Origin: Gammaproteobacteria bacterium HGW-Gammaproteobacteria-4
GTDB taxonomy: Bacteria; Pseudomonadota; Gammaproteobacteria; Xanthomonadales; Xanthomonadaceae
Length of the DNA: 48,012 nucleotides
NCBI GenBank assembly: GCA_002839995.1
Contig: PGZC01000035.1
Span: 1 to 48,012, forward strand
Direction: 5' to 3'
The position numbers and the translations under genes were made by a program. Shown here piece by piece: positions 9,219 to 17,952 of this stretch (positions are counted from its first letter, which is position 1; every line of letters begins with the position of its first letter). The notes under the pieces were generated by a model. That model had not been told where the DNA came from, searched no databases, and was given only the letters and a program-made list of their open reading frames with translations.

Positions 9219-9274
9219 CGAGCCCCGAGCCCCGAGCCCCGAGCCCCGAGCCCCGAGTCCCGAGTCCCGAGTCC
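9219..9274. repeat. 7-bp tandem repeat array, 8 units
   Basis: Five units of CGAGCCC followed by three of CGAGTCC, without interruption. The second unit type recurs in the array at 30534-30561. The 9033-9310 gap between convergent genes contains only this array and the adjacent inverted-repeat element. Confidence 0.9.
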
Positions 9275-9310
9275 CGCCGCCATGATCGGTAAAGTTCGAC
9301 GGCTGCTTGC

Positions 9311-11143
9311 TCACGCGCCGGGAAGCGCCAGATCCTTGGCGCGCAATGGCGTAAAGGCCCCGTTCTCGAACCGGCGCAACGCAGGCTGGATAGTGGCGTC
9401 GTCAGGCAATGGCGAACCTTCACGCAGATGCGCCCACATCCGGTCCAGCGCGCGATAGCCATACGCCAGCATCGGCACGTAACGGGCGGTCATCTGCGGC
9501 AGGCCGAGAAACCCGTCGAAATGCTGGGCATCGGCCACCGTCCACAAGCGCACCGGGCGTCGTTGCGCCTGCGCCGCACGCACCCACGGTTCGGAACTGA
9601 ACGCTTGCGGGATCAGGCCATCGTCGCGGCCGTGGACAACGATGATCGGCAAGCCCTCGCGCGGCATCGTCGCCTGGGTCCGCTGCACACCTTCGATCAA
9701 CCGCGCGGATGCACCGCCCTGCCCGTCCCACAACCCGCGCAGACAACGCGCAACCGCAAATCCCGGGTCGGCGCCGACTTCCGCCAGACCATCGACCAGA
9801 CCCAGCCCGGCACCTGGCGGTATCCCGGAACCATCCGCCCACCATGTGGCACGTTCGGCGTCGCTGGCTGTGGCCGGCTTGCCGTCGCTGCCAACGGCAA
9901 CGAAGCGGGCGGCGCACGGCATCGGCGCCGCGCCGGTTCGCGCGTAGGCCGCGGCGTAGGTTGATCCGACCGCGCGCCAGACATCGAACACCGTGGAGAA
10001 TGCGGCGGCAGTCAAGGCCCCATCGCTCCAGCCGTTGCCGCGCAGGATGGCAAGCGCTTCGGCCGCCTGCTCCAAAGGTGTGACCGAATGCAGCACGCCC
10101 GCTGCATGCAGATTGCCGCAACGCGCCTGTGCGGCCACCGGCGCCAAGGCACCGAAGCCGGCGAACGGCGCCTGCGCGAACTCGGGCGCCTGCAACGCAC
10201 AGGGCGCGAGCAGGCCGGCTTGCGTCGCGTAATCGAACAACGGCCGCCCCGCAGCGGCGTAGATGTTCGGCGAAATGGCAACGACGCCGTCGAGCCAGGG
10301 TTCCGCGTCCTCGCTGGCGCGCAATACCGCACCGCCGCCGTTGGATACGCCCACCGCGATCACCCGGGTATTGGCAAAGGTGAACGGCGCCTGCATCGGA
10401 TAGCTGCGATCGAGTGCTTCCAGCGCAAACTGCGCGGCCTGCTTGACGTGACGGCCCCAGTCCGCTTCGGGGTTGTCGCCCGAATGCGCGTGTTTGCTCA
10501 AGACCGGCGACGCACCGTCATCATCGGTAATCGGCGGATTGAATGCCAGATCGGGGCCAACCGAGCGGGTACCGTCCAGTGCCACACCGGTGCCGCTGGC
10601 GACATCGAAGTAATCGGTACCAGCACCCTTGTCGGTGTAAGCCACCGCGCAGCCATGCGGCAAGCCCCAGGCGCCAGCCAGCGCGATCGCGCCATAAATG
10701 CCGCGCGAGCCCGACGACGCCGACACCACGATGCACCGCGCCGCGTGATCGAAGCTGTCGGGAAGCTGCACCATCACCCGATGCGGCTGGCTCGCACCCG
10801 GCACGGTTCGCAACGCGTGAAATTCGCGACCCGGCACCGCCGCCAGGCTGCCGTAAACCGCGCCGTAACCGCCGCCCGGGCTGAGATCGGCAATGCCACG
10901 CCAGTTGCTCCAGATCGCGCGTCGGCGCAAATCGCCGGGCGACGGGCGTGCCGGGTCGGCGAACACCGGTGGCATTGCCGAACGCAGGCCATCGCCACCC
11001 AGACCCGCGGTCAGCAGGTCGTCGTTGTCGCGATGACTGGTCACTCGCACGGCATCCACCTCACGCGGCATATCCAACGACGCGGTTTGCGCCGCGCAAC
11101 CGGCAAGGCCGATGACGATTACGGCTGGAATGAATAGTTTCAT
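9311..11143 (-). CDS. 3-hydroxybutyrate-oligomer hydrolase, lipoprotein
   Basis: A 610-residue protein of the D-(-)-3-hydroxybutyrate oligomer hydrolase family, which cuts short PHB oligomers to 3-hydroxybutyrate. The first residues MKLFIPAVIVIGLAGCAAQ are a lipoprotein signal with lipobox LAGC, so it should be lipid-anchored outside the cytoplasmic membrane. The family's typical stretches are present: DLRRRAIWSNWRGIADLSPG, then the nucleophile Ser at about 267 in VGVSNGGGAVLRA, a likely acid in VVHGRDDGLIP and a His in DAQHFDGFLGLPQM. At 610 residues it is shorter than classical members (near 690). ATG 11143 starts directly at the lipoprotein signal; a GTG two codons upstream is an alternative. 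It fits functionally with the phaEC synthase genes 26 kb away. Confidence 0.85.
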   Translation of the reverse strand: MKLFIPAVIVIGLAGCAAQTASLDMPREVDAVRVTSHRDNDDLLTAGLGGDGLRSAMPPVFADPARPSPGDLRRRAIWSNWRGIADLSPGGGYGAVYGSLAAVPGREFHALRTVPGASQPHRVMVQLPDSFDHAARCIVVSASSGSRGIYGAIALAGAWGLPHGCAVAYTDKGAGTDYFDVASGTGVALDGTRSVGPDLAFNPPITDDDGASPVLSKHAHSGDNPEADWGRHVKQAAQFALEALDRSYPMQAPFTFANTRVIAVGVSNGGGAVLRASEDAEPWLDGVVAISPNIYAAAGRPLFDYATQAGLLAPCALQAPEFAQAPFAGFGALAPVAAQARCGNLHAAGVLHSVTPLEQAAEALAILRGNGWSDGALTAAAFSTVFDVWRAVGSTYAAAYARTGAAPMPCAARFVAVGSDGKPATASDAERATWWADGSGIPPGAGLGLVDGLAEVGADPGFAVARCLRGLWDGQGGASARLIEGVQRTQATMPREGLPIIVVHGRDDGLIPQAFSSEPWVRAAQAQRRPVRLWTVADAQHFDGFLGLPQMTARYVPMLAYGYRALDRMWAHLREGSPLPDDATIQPALRRFENGAFTPLRAKDLALPGA

Positions 11144-11296
11144 CCGCACACGTTACCGCGGATGCTGCGCTCCGGCATCGTACTTTGGTACCAGTACAGT
11201 ACAGTGCATTCCGCGACCCGACAGGTGGCGCGCCGATGGAACAACGCGGCACCCGTCGCAATACGGTAAACCCGAACCAGGCATTACACTTCTGCC

Positions 11297-11962
11297 ATGA
11301 CCCATCTTCTGATCGCCGACGATCACCCGCTGTTTCGCGCCGCGCTGGGTCAGGCGGTGGCCGGGACCCTTGCCGACGTACGCGTCGCCGAGGCCGGCAA
11401 TCTGAGCGAGGCATTGGCAGCGCTGGCCGCGATGCCGGAAATCGATCTGGTGCTGCTCGATCTGCACATGCCCGGAAACCATGGCCTGGCCGGGCTGGCG
11501 GCAATCCGCGCGCAGTATCCGACGGTGGGCGTGGTGGTGGTTTCCGCCAACGACGATCCGCAAGTGATCCGGCGCGCGCTCGATCACGGCGCGGCGGGCT
11601 TCATCCCGAAAAGCGCCGGCCTTGAAACGCTGCGCGATGCCATAACCTGCGTACTCGGCGGCCAGCCCTGGCTGCCGCCATCGCTACGCGGTGCGGTAGC
11701 GAACGCCGGTTCGCGGCCGCGCGACACCGAATTGGCGGCACGTCTGTCCAGCCTCACCGCACAGCAGTTCCGGGTATTGGCCTTGGTCGCGGACGGTTTG
11801 CTCAACAAGCAGATCGCGGACCGGCTCGACATCCAGGAACGCACGGTCAAGGCACACCTGAGCGTGATCTTCGAAAAGCTCGGTGTTCGCAACCGCACCC
11901 AGGCCGGGGTGGTGTTGCGCGAATTGTCGCTGAGCGACCCGGCGGCGCGGCTTGCGCCGTAG
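11297..11962 (+). CDS. NarL/LuxR-type response regulator (CrbR/ErdR-like)
   Basis: A 221-residue two-component regulator. The receiver domain (1-120) has the acidic pair in IADDHPLFRAAL, the phospho-acceptor Asp at 55 in VLLDLHMPG, and the conserved Lys in GFIPKSAG. The LuxR-type helix-turn-helix (about 150-210) reads SLTAQQFRVLALVADGLLNK and ERTVKAHLSVIFEKLGV. It is convergent with the symporter-domain hybrid kinase at 12122-15442, the usual partner type for CrbR (Vibrio) and ErdR (Pseudomonas), which activate acetyl-CoA synthetase and acetate use. Pairing is inferred from neighbourhood and domain types; no acs gene lies in the window. The 147-base gap to the divergent hydrolase carries a run of related pentamers (ccagtacagtacagtg, about 11192-11207) of unknown role. 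Confidence 0.85.
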   Translation: MTHLLIADDHPLFRAALGQAVAGTLADVRVAEAGNLSEALAALAAMPEIDLVLLDLHMPGNHGLAGLAAIRAQYPTVGVVVVSANDDPQVIRRALDHGAAGFIPKSAGLETLRDAITCVLGGQPWLPPSLRGAVANAGSRPRDTELAARLSSLTAQQFRVLALVADGLLNKQIADRLDIQERTVKAHLSVIFEKLGVRNRTQAGVVLRELSLSDPAARLAP

Positions 11963-11966
11963 GGAA

Positions 11967-12099
11967 CCTCTTGAAACCTACTGCGCGACCCGATTGCTGC
12001 GTTGCGCGGTGCTCGGAATCCTCATGTACGAGAAAGTACACTCCGGTTCCTGCGCTCCGTGCGCCTTGCACTCGGGCCGCTCGCTACAGTTTCAAGAGG
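11967..12099. repeat. 133-bp imperfect palindrome between convergent genes
   Basis: Perfect 11-bp arms cctcttgaaac (11967-11977) and gtttcaagagg (12089-12099) are symmetric about a central tgtac-gagaaa-gtaca (12025-12040). The intervening arms pair only partly. It fills most of the gap between the ends of the response-regulator and hybrid-kinase genes. It could terminate both transcripts or be a dispersed MITE-like repeat; there is no T-run. Confidence 0.7.
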
Positions 12100-12121
12100 A
12101 TCCCCGTCATGCGAAGTCATC

Positions 12122-15100
12122 TCACATCGATCTGCCGGCACGCAGCAGGCGATCCAGCGCCGAGCGCAACGCCAACGGCTTGAGCGGTTTGTGCAGCAAC
12201 AGCAGGCCGGCATCGGTCACCGCGCGGTTCACGGCATCACTGTGATCGGCGGTGATCACCAGCGCTGGAATGGAACCGAACCGTGCGCACAAACGCCGCC
12301 ACACGGCCAGACCGGTATCGCGCGCGTCGAGATGGTAGTCGAGCACCAGCAACGCCGGGCTATGTTCTGCGCATAGTGTTTCCGCCTGCGCGCCATCGCG
12401 CGCCGACGTTACCGAAAACCCCCATGTGCTCAGCAAGGCTTCCATCGCGCGCCTGACGCTGAGGTCGTTATCGACGACAACGATATTGCCGGTGGCGGCA
12501 ACCGGGGTCGGCACGAGTGGAGCCGCCACGTCGGAAGTGCCGCTGGCGGCGAGGGGCACGCGCACCGCAAACAGGGTGCCGCGTCCGGGCCACGAATCCA
12601 GCCGCAAGGGATGATCCAGCAGCCGCGCCATGCGTTCGGCAATCGACAGACCAAGACCCAGGCCTTGCCCGCGCGCATCGTCGCCACGACGAAACTCCTC
12701 GAAAATCAGGCCGTGTTCGCCCGGCGCGATCCCCGCGCCGGTGTCCCAGACCTGAATCTCCAGCATGGCACCGCGACGCCGAACCCCCAACAGCACACGG
12801 CCACGTTCGGCATAACGCACCGCATTGGACAGGAAATTCTGAAGCACCCGGCGCAACAGCGCCGGGTCGGAGTTCGCCCAGTACCGCGTCGGCCGGTAAT
12901 GCAAACGCACCTGCCGCTCGGCAGCCAGCACGCCAAATTCGGATGCCAGATGATCGAGCACGTCGCGCAGGGCAAAATCGCGGCGCTGCGGTTCCATGCC
13001 ACCGGCATCCAGACGCGACAGATCGAGCAACCCGGCAAGCAGCGATTCGGTCGAAGCGAGCGCGCCGCGAACATGATCCACCGCATCGCGGTATTCCTCG
13101 TGTCGCAATCGTTGCGCCAGCGCATGATTGAACAACTGGGCGGCATGCAATGGCTGCATCAGATCGTGTCCGACCGCCGCCAGAAACCGGCTCTTGCCGG
13201 CGTTGGCCTGCTGTGCCGCGCGACTGGCGGCCTCCAGCTCGACGGTACGCTCGCGCACGCGTTGCTCCAGCGTTTCGTTGGCGCGGCGCAGGGCGTCCTC
13301 GGCGCGGCGAAAGGCGGTGACATCGGTAAACGTCGCGACGAAACCGCCGCCCGGCATCGGGTTGCCGCGAATCTCGACGATCGAACCATCGGGAAACTTG
13401 CGTTCGGACAAATGCGCGGTACCGGCCCGCATATGCGCCAGACGGCGCTGGACCAACGCTTGCACCGAAGGCCCTGCCGGCAACACCGTGCCGGCAGCGA
13501 AGGCGGCCAGATCAGCGATGGGGCGCCCGACCTGCACCAGTTCGGAGGGGAATCCGAACAGCTCGACATAGCGTCGATTCCAGGCCACCAGACGCAGATC
13601 GCGATCGACCACGCTGATGCCCTGGCTCATGTTCTCCAGCGCCGCCTCCAGCACCTGTTGATTGAATCGCAACGCCTGCGAGGCCTCGCCGACGATGGTG
13701 ACCACGGTATCCAGATCGCGCCCCGCCTCGCGCCGCGCCGCATCGAACAACAGCCGGGTGGACGCGGCACCAAGCACCGACGACAGTTCGCGTTCGACCG
13801 CCGTCGCCAGTTGCGCGTCCGTCGTCGTGCCAGCATCGAACAGGGCACGCACGCGCTCGCCCGGCAACAGGCGCGATGCAATGTCGCGCAACTGCGGCGT
13901 GGCCAAACCCAGGCCGGCGCGGCGCACCGGCCCGCGACCGCGCGTGGCCCAAAGCAAGGTTGCGATCGGACCGAACAACAGGCTCAACGCCACCGCGCGT
14001 CCCAACCGGCTCCAGCCGGTCAGACCGAACAGGCTGTCGGGCGCCAGCCAGATCCAGCCGAACGGACCTTCGCGCAGCCATGCCGGGGTCGCACCCATCG
14101 CCTCCATCAACGCGGGCAACGGCAATGCCCAGAACCAGAACGCAAAGCCGACCGCCAGTCCGAAAATCACCGCACGCGATGGCGTATTGGGCCGCCACAT
14201 CGCGAAACCCAACGCCGGCGCCAACGTACCCAATGCCGAAAACGACACGGCGCCCATGTCGGCCAGCGCATCGTTACCGCCGACCAGCCGGTTGTATGTC
14301 CACGCCAGCAGCAGCACCGCCAGAATCGCAAACCGCCGTTGCATCAGCACCGCGCCGCGCAGGTCACGGCCCGCACGCAGGGCCCAACGCTGTTGCAGCA
14401 ACACCGGTGCGATCCAGTGGTTGCCGATCATCAGGCTGAGCGCCAACGTGGCCAGAATCACCATGCCGGTCGCCGCACTCAGACCGCCGAGAAACGCAAG
14501 CAGCGCCAGGCCATCGTGGCCCTGACTGAGTGGCAGCGCCAGCACATACAGATCCGAAGGCACCCCCAATGCCGCCAGATGATTCTGGCCGGCGCGCGCC
14601 AACGGCAGGATCGGCAACGCGATCAGCAGCATGTACAGCGGAAACAACCAGCGCGCAGTGCGCAGGTGTCGCTCGTCCTGGCATTCGACCACGCCGACGT
14701 GAAACTGGTGCGGCAAGGTGAAAATGGCGAGAACGCCGAGCATCACCAATGGCGTAAAGCCGTCAGCGCTAGCCACCGGCGGCGGCGGCGCCGTTACGAC
14801 ATCATCGAGACCGAACGCGACAAACACACCGAGCGCGAGCATCGCGCCCAGCTTGAGCAGCGACTCGAACGCCATCGCCAGCACCAGGCCGCGATTGTGC
14901 TCGGCGGCCGAGGCCCGGCGCGTGCCGAACAGCATGGCGAACACCGCCATCGCCAAGGCGACATACAGTGCGCTGTCCTGCCACGGCGGCAGACTCCCGC
15001 TTGATGTCCGCGTCAACAGGCCGTGGCTCATCGCCACTGCCTTGAGTTGCAGCGCGATATACGGAACCATCCCGACCACGGTGACCACCGTTACCGCCGC

Positions 15101-15442
15101 CGCCAGCCACGAATCCTTGCCCAGCCGGGTCGCGATCAGGTCGGCAAGCGAGGTGGCATTGTGCTCCCGCGCCATGCGTACGAGGCGCTGCAGCAGACCG
15201 ATGCCGAACACATAAAGGACGATCGTGCCGACGAAGGTCGGCGGCAGCCACCAGCCCGAACGCGCGGCCTGGGTGACGGTGCCATAGAACGTCCAACTGG
15301 TGCAGTACACCGCCAGCGACAATGCGTACACCACCCCCCAATGGCGGGCAAAGATTCCGGGGCGGCGTTCGCCCCAAACCGCGGCGCCGAACAACAGGCC
15401 GAGCCAAAGCAGGCCCGCGACAATCAGCACGTTGGCGCTCAA
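12122..15442 (-). CDS. Hybrid sensor kinase with Na+/solute symporter domain (CrbS/MxtR-like)
   Basis: A 1106-residue membrane sensor. The N-terminal half (1 to about 500) is an SLC5/SSF-type domain with about 13 membrane segments, then a STAC-like linker, a PAS domain (about 596-710, AALENMSQGISVVDRDLRLV), a coiled segment, a histidine phosphotransfer site with His759 in AVGHDLMQPLHAAQ, a catalytic ATPase domain (DTGAGIAPGE, GQGLGLGLSI) and a C-terminal receiver with Asp1035 in LLVLDYHLDA. This is the architecture of CrbS/MxtR sensors that govern acetate use with a LuxR-type partner, here convergent at 11297-11962. The start is probably TTG 15442: a strong GGGAGGG lies 7 bases upstream, and frames starting further up run through that site with non-conserved residues. 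Confidence 0.88.
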   Translation of the reverse strand: MSANVLIVAGLLWLGLLFGAAVWGERRPGIFARHWGVVYALSLAVYCTSWTFYGTVTQAARSGWWLPPTFVGTIVLYVFGIGLLQRLVRMAREHNATSLADLIATRLGKDSWLAAAVTVVTVVGMVPYIALQLKAVAMSHGLLTRTSSGSLPPWQDSALYVALAMAVFAMLFGTRRASAAEHNRGLVLAMAFESLLKLGAMLALGVFVAFGLDDVVTAPPPPVASADGFTPLVMLGVLAIFTLPHQFHVGVVECQDERHLRTARWLFPLYMLLIALPILPLARAGQNHLAALGVPSDLYVLALPLSQGHDGLALLAFLGGLSAATGMVILATLALSLMIGNHWIAPVLLQQRWALRAGRDLRGAVLMQRRFAILAVLLLAWTYNRLVGGNDALADMGAVSFSALGTLAPALGFAMWRPNTPSRAVIFGLAVGFAFWFWALPLPALMEAMGATPAWLREGPFGWIWLAPDSLFGLTGWSRLGRAVALSLLFGPIATLLWATRGRGPVRRAGLGLATPQLRDIASRLLPGERVRALFDAGTTTDAQLATAVERELSSVLGAASTRLLFDAARREAGRDLDTVVTIVGEASQALRFNQQVLEAALENMSQGISVVDRDLRLVAWNRRYVELFGFPSELVQVGRPIADLAAFAAGTVLPAGPSVQALVQRRLAHMRAGTAHLSERKFPDGSIVEIRGNPMPGGGFVATFTDVTAFRRAEDALRRANETLEQRVRERTVELEAASRAAQQANAGKSRFLAAVGHDLMQPLHAAQLFNHALAQRLRHEEYRDAVDHVRGALASTESLLAGLLDLSRLDAGGMEPQRRDFALRDVLDHLASEFGVLAAERQVRLHYRPTRYWANSDPALLRRVLQNFLSNAVRYAERGRVLLGVRRRGAMLEIQVWDTGAGIAPGEHGLIFEEFRRGDDARGQGLGLGLSIAERMARLLDHPLRLDSWPGRGTLFAVRVPLAASGTSDVAAPLVPTPVAATGNIVVVDNDLSVRRAMEALLSTWGFSVTSARDGAQAETLCAEHSPALLVLDYHLDARDTGLAVWRRLCARFGSIPALVITADHSDAVNRAVTDAGLLLLHKPLKPLALRSALDRLLRAGRSM

Positions 15443-15713
15443 CAACAACCCTCCCGGGAAACCCCACCATGGACGGCAAGTGTATGCGCTCGTACTGGCT
15501 CGATCGCACACACCGCGCCCCACCGCGACCACCCGCGCGGATGCCGCTTTAGAGTGATTGCTTTACACTTGTGCCCACGGCGTGCCCGACAAATCCATGT
15601 GGCAGCCGTCTTGCGTCATACCAATCAAATATTTGCGACACGAATTGCACGTAGAACATCAACCTTGAGTTTGCGCGCAGTGCGCTGTTGGCAACGTCTG
15701 GAGTCGTCTCGTC

Positions 15714-16703
15714 ATGATCTTTGAAACCATCGATGCCTCGGGCCACGAGGAAGTCGTGTTCTGCCACAACAAGGATGCCGGCCTGAATGGCATGACCTAC
15801 AAGGCCGCCGTTTCCGGCCTGAACCTGGGCGGCGGCAAGGCGGTGATCTGGGGCGACCCGAACCACGGCAAATCCGAAGCCCTGTTTCGCGCATTCGGTC
15901 GTTTCATCAACTCGCTCAATGGCCGCTACATCACCGCCGAAGATGTCGGCATCGATGTCAACGACATGGAATATGTGCTCAAGGAAACCGAGTTCGTTAC
16001 CGGCGTGCATCAGGTGCATGGCGGCTCGGGCGATCCATCGCCGTTCACTGCCTACGGTGTGTTGCAGGGCCTTATGGCCGCGCTGAATCACAAGCACGGC
16101 GACGAAGAAGTCGGCAAGCGCAGCTACGCGGTGCAGGGCGTCGGCCATGTCGGCATGGAGTTCGTGAAGCTGCTGCACGAGCGCGGCGCCAAGGTGTTCG
16201 TCACCGACATCAACCCGGCGCTGGTGCAGAAGGCAGTCGATGAACTCGGCTGCGAGGCGGTGGCTCTGGAAGACATCTACGATGTCGATGCCGATGTCTA
16301 CTCGCCGTGCGCGCTCGGCGGCACCGTGAACGATAAAACCATCGACCGGATCAAGGCCAGGATCATTTGCGGCGCCGCCAACAATCAGCTCGCCAGCAAC
16401 GAAATCGGCGATGAACTGACCCGTCGCGGCGTGCTGTATGCGCCGGACTACGCCGTCAACGCCGGCGGCCTGATGAACGTGTCGCTCGAAATCGACGGCT
16501 ACAACCGCGAACGCGCGATGCGCATGATGCGCACCATCTATTACAACGTCGGCCGTATTTTCGAGATCGCCGATCGCGATGGCATTCCGACCTACAAAGC
16601 CGCCGATCGCATGGCCGAGGAGCGCATCGCCGCCATCGGCAAGCTGCGCCTGCCGCACCTGGGCCAGTCGGCGCCGCGCTTCATGGGCCGCCGCCAATCC
16701 TGA
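15714..16703 (+). CDS. Leucine (Leu/Phe/Val) dehydrogenase with internal in-frame loss
   Basis: A 329-residue NAD-dependent amino-acid dehydrogenase that would convert leucine, valine or isoleucine to the 2-oxo acid. Most of the family is intact: catalytic Lys30 in GMTYK, GLNLGGGKAVIWGDP, NGRYITAEDVG, the NAD fold VQGVGHVGMEF, and APDYAVNAGGLMNVS. However, VFCHNKDAGL is followed directly by NGMTYK. Bacillus LeuDH has 38 residues between the equivalent Leu and Gly, including the substrate-pocket loop GPALGGTRM; here there is one. The family is about 364-366 residues long, which agrees with a loss of about 37. The frame stays open. The product may be inactive, or the gap may be an assembly fault. 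It begins the leucine-degradation group, 12 bases before ivd. Confidence 0.85.
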   Translation: MIFETIDASGHEEVVFCHNKDAGLNGMTYKAAVSGLNLGGGKAVIWGDPNHGKSEALFRAFGRFINSLNGRYITAEDVGIDVNDMEYVLKETEFVTGVHQVHGGSGDPSPFTAYGVLQGLMAALNHKHGDEEVGKRSYAVQGVGHVGMEFVKLLHERGAKVFVTDINPALVQKAVDELGCEAVALEDIYDVDADVYSPCALGGTVNDKTIDRIKARIICGAANNQLASNEIGDELTRRGVLYAPDYAVNAGGLMNVSLEIDGYNRERAMRMMRTIYYNVGRIFEIADRDGIPTYKAADRMAEERIAAIGKLRLPHLGQSAPRFMGRRQS

Positions 16704-16715
16704 GGGCGACAACGC

Positions 16716-17873
16716 ATGCGTAGTTTTTCATTGGGCGAGGATATCGACGCACTGCGCGATGCCGTGCGCCGCTTCGCCGATGCCGAGATCGCTCCGCGTG
16801 CCGCACAGATCGATATCGATAATGCGTTTCCGCCCGATCTGTGGCCCAAGCTCGGCGACCTCGGCCTGCTTGGGATCACGGTACCGCCACAGTACGGCGG
16901 CTCGGGGATGGGTTATCTCGCGCACCTGGTGGCCATGGAGGAAATCTCGCGCGCTTCCGGCAGCGTTGGCTTGAGCTACGGGGCACATTCCAACCTGTGC
17001 GTGCAGAACCTGTCGCTCAATGCCAACGATTCGCAGCGCAGCCGCTACCTGCCCCGGCTGTGCAGCGGCGAATGGAAAGGCGCATTGGCGATGAGCGAGC
17101 CCGGCGCCGGTTCCGACGTGGTCGGCTCGATGAGTTGCCGCGCCGAAAAGCACGGCAATGTGTGGATCGCCAATGGCAACAAGATGTGGATCACCAATGG
17201 CCCGGAGGCCGACGTACTGGTGGTCTACATGCGCACCGCCGGCAAGGATGCCGGCAGCCGCTGCATGACCGCGTTTATCGTCGAACGCGGGATGAAGGGT
17301 TTTTCTGTCGCACAGAAGCTCGACAAACTCGGCATGCGCGGCTCCAACACCTGCGAATTGGTGTTCGAGGACTGCGAAATTCCGCAAGAAAACGTGCTGG
17401 GCGAAGTCGACCAGGGCGTCAGGGTGCTGATGAACGGCCTGAACACGGAGCGGTTGGTGCTCAGCGGCGGCCCGCTGGGGCTGATGCAGGCGGCGCTCGA
17501 TGCGACTGTGCCGTACGTGCGCGAGCGCAAACAGTTCGACGTTGCGATCGGCAGCTTCGGCATCATGCAGGCGAAACTGGCCGACATGTACACCGCGCTG
17601 CAATCGAGCCGGGCGTTCGCCTACCAGGTGGCGCGCGACTACGACGTCGGCCGGCGCAGCCGCGTCGATGCGGCGAGTTGCCTGCTGCACGCATCGGAAG
17701 CCGCGGTGCACGTTGCGCTTGAGGCCATACAGTCGCTCGGCGGCAATGGCTATATCAATGAATACCCGACCGGCCGCATCCTGCGCGATGCCAAGCTCTA
17801 CGCCATCGGCGCCGGCACCAACGAGATCCGCCGCATGCTGATCGGTCGCGAGTTGTTCGAGGATCGCAGCTGA
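16716..17873 (+). CDS. ivd: Isovaleryl-CoA dehydrogenase
   Basis: A 385-residue acyl-CoA dehydrogenase catalysing isovaleryl-CoA to 3-methylcrotonyl-CoA, the third step of leucine breakdown (LiuA). Diagnostic stretches are [15 protein letters not shown] near residue 90, the FAD/substrate motif [32 protein letters not shown], and [19 protein letters not shown], whose Glu245 is at the position of the catalytic base special to isovaleryl-CoA dehydrogenases. The C-terminal [18 protein letters not shown] and [17 protein letters not shown] complete the fold. The length is normal (about 387). It is 12 bases downstream of the leucine dehydrogenase gene and 79 bases before the thiolase gene, on one strand, so these are probably co-transcribed. 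Confidence 0.95.
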   Translation: MRSFSLGEDIDALRDAVRRFADAEIAPRAAQIDIDNAFPPDLWPKLGDLGLLGITVPPQYGGSGMGYLAHLVAMEEISRASGSVGLSYGAHSNLCVQNLSLNANDSQRSRYLPRLCSGEWKGALAMSEPGAGSDVVGSMSCRAEKHGNVWIANGNKMWITNGPEADVLVVYMRTAGKDAGSRCMTAFIVERGMKGFSVAQKLDKLGMRGSNTCELVFEDCEIPQENVLGEVDQGVRVLMNGLNTERLVLSGGPLGLMQAALDATVPYVRERKQFDVAIGSFGIMQAKLADMYTALQSSRAFAYQVARDYDVGRRSRVDAASCLLHASEAAVHVALEAIQSLGGNGYINEYPTGRILRDAKLYAIGAGTNEIRRMLIGRELFEDRS

Positions 17874-17952
17874 TCCATCCGGCCAATTTGCTGCATTGCG
17901 CCATCCGGCGCGATAATCGGGGTTTCCACCCCACCCGCACTGGAGCCACCCC

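Noticed and set aside
9219-9274. Possible CRISPR-like array.
   Set aside because: The 7-base units abut without spacers; it is a simple tandem repeat.
12611-15004. A 797-codon open frame on the plus strand.
   Set aside because: It is antisense to the symporter-domain hybrid kinase, very rich in Arg, Gln and His, without any domain; a typical shadow frame of GC-rich coding DNA.
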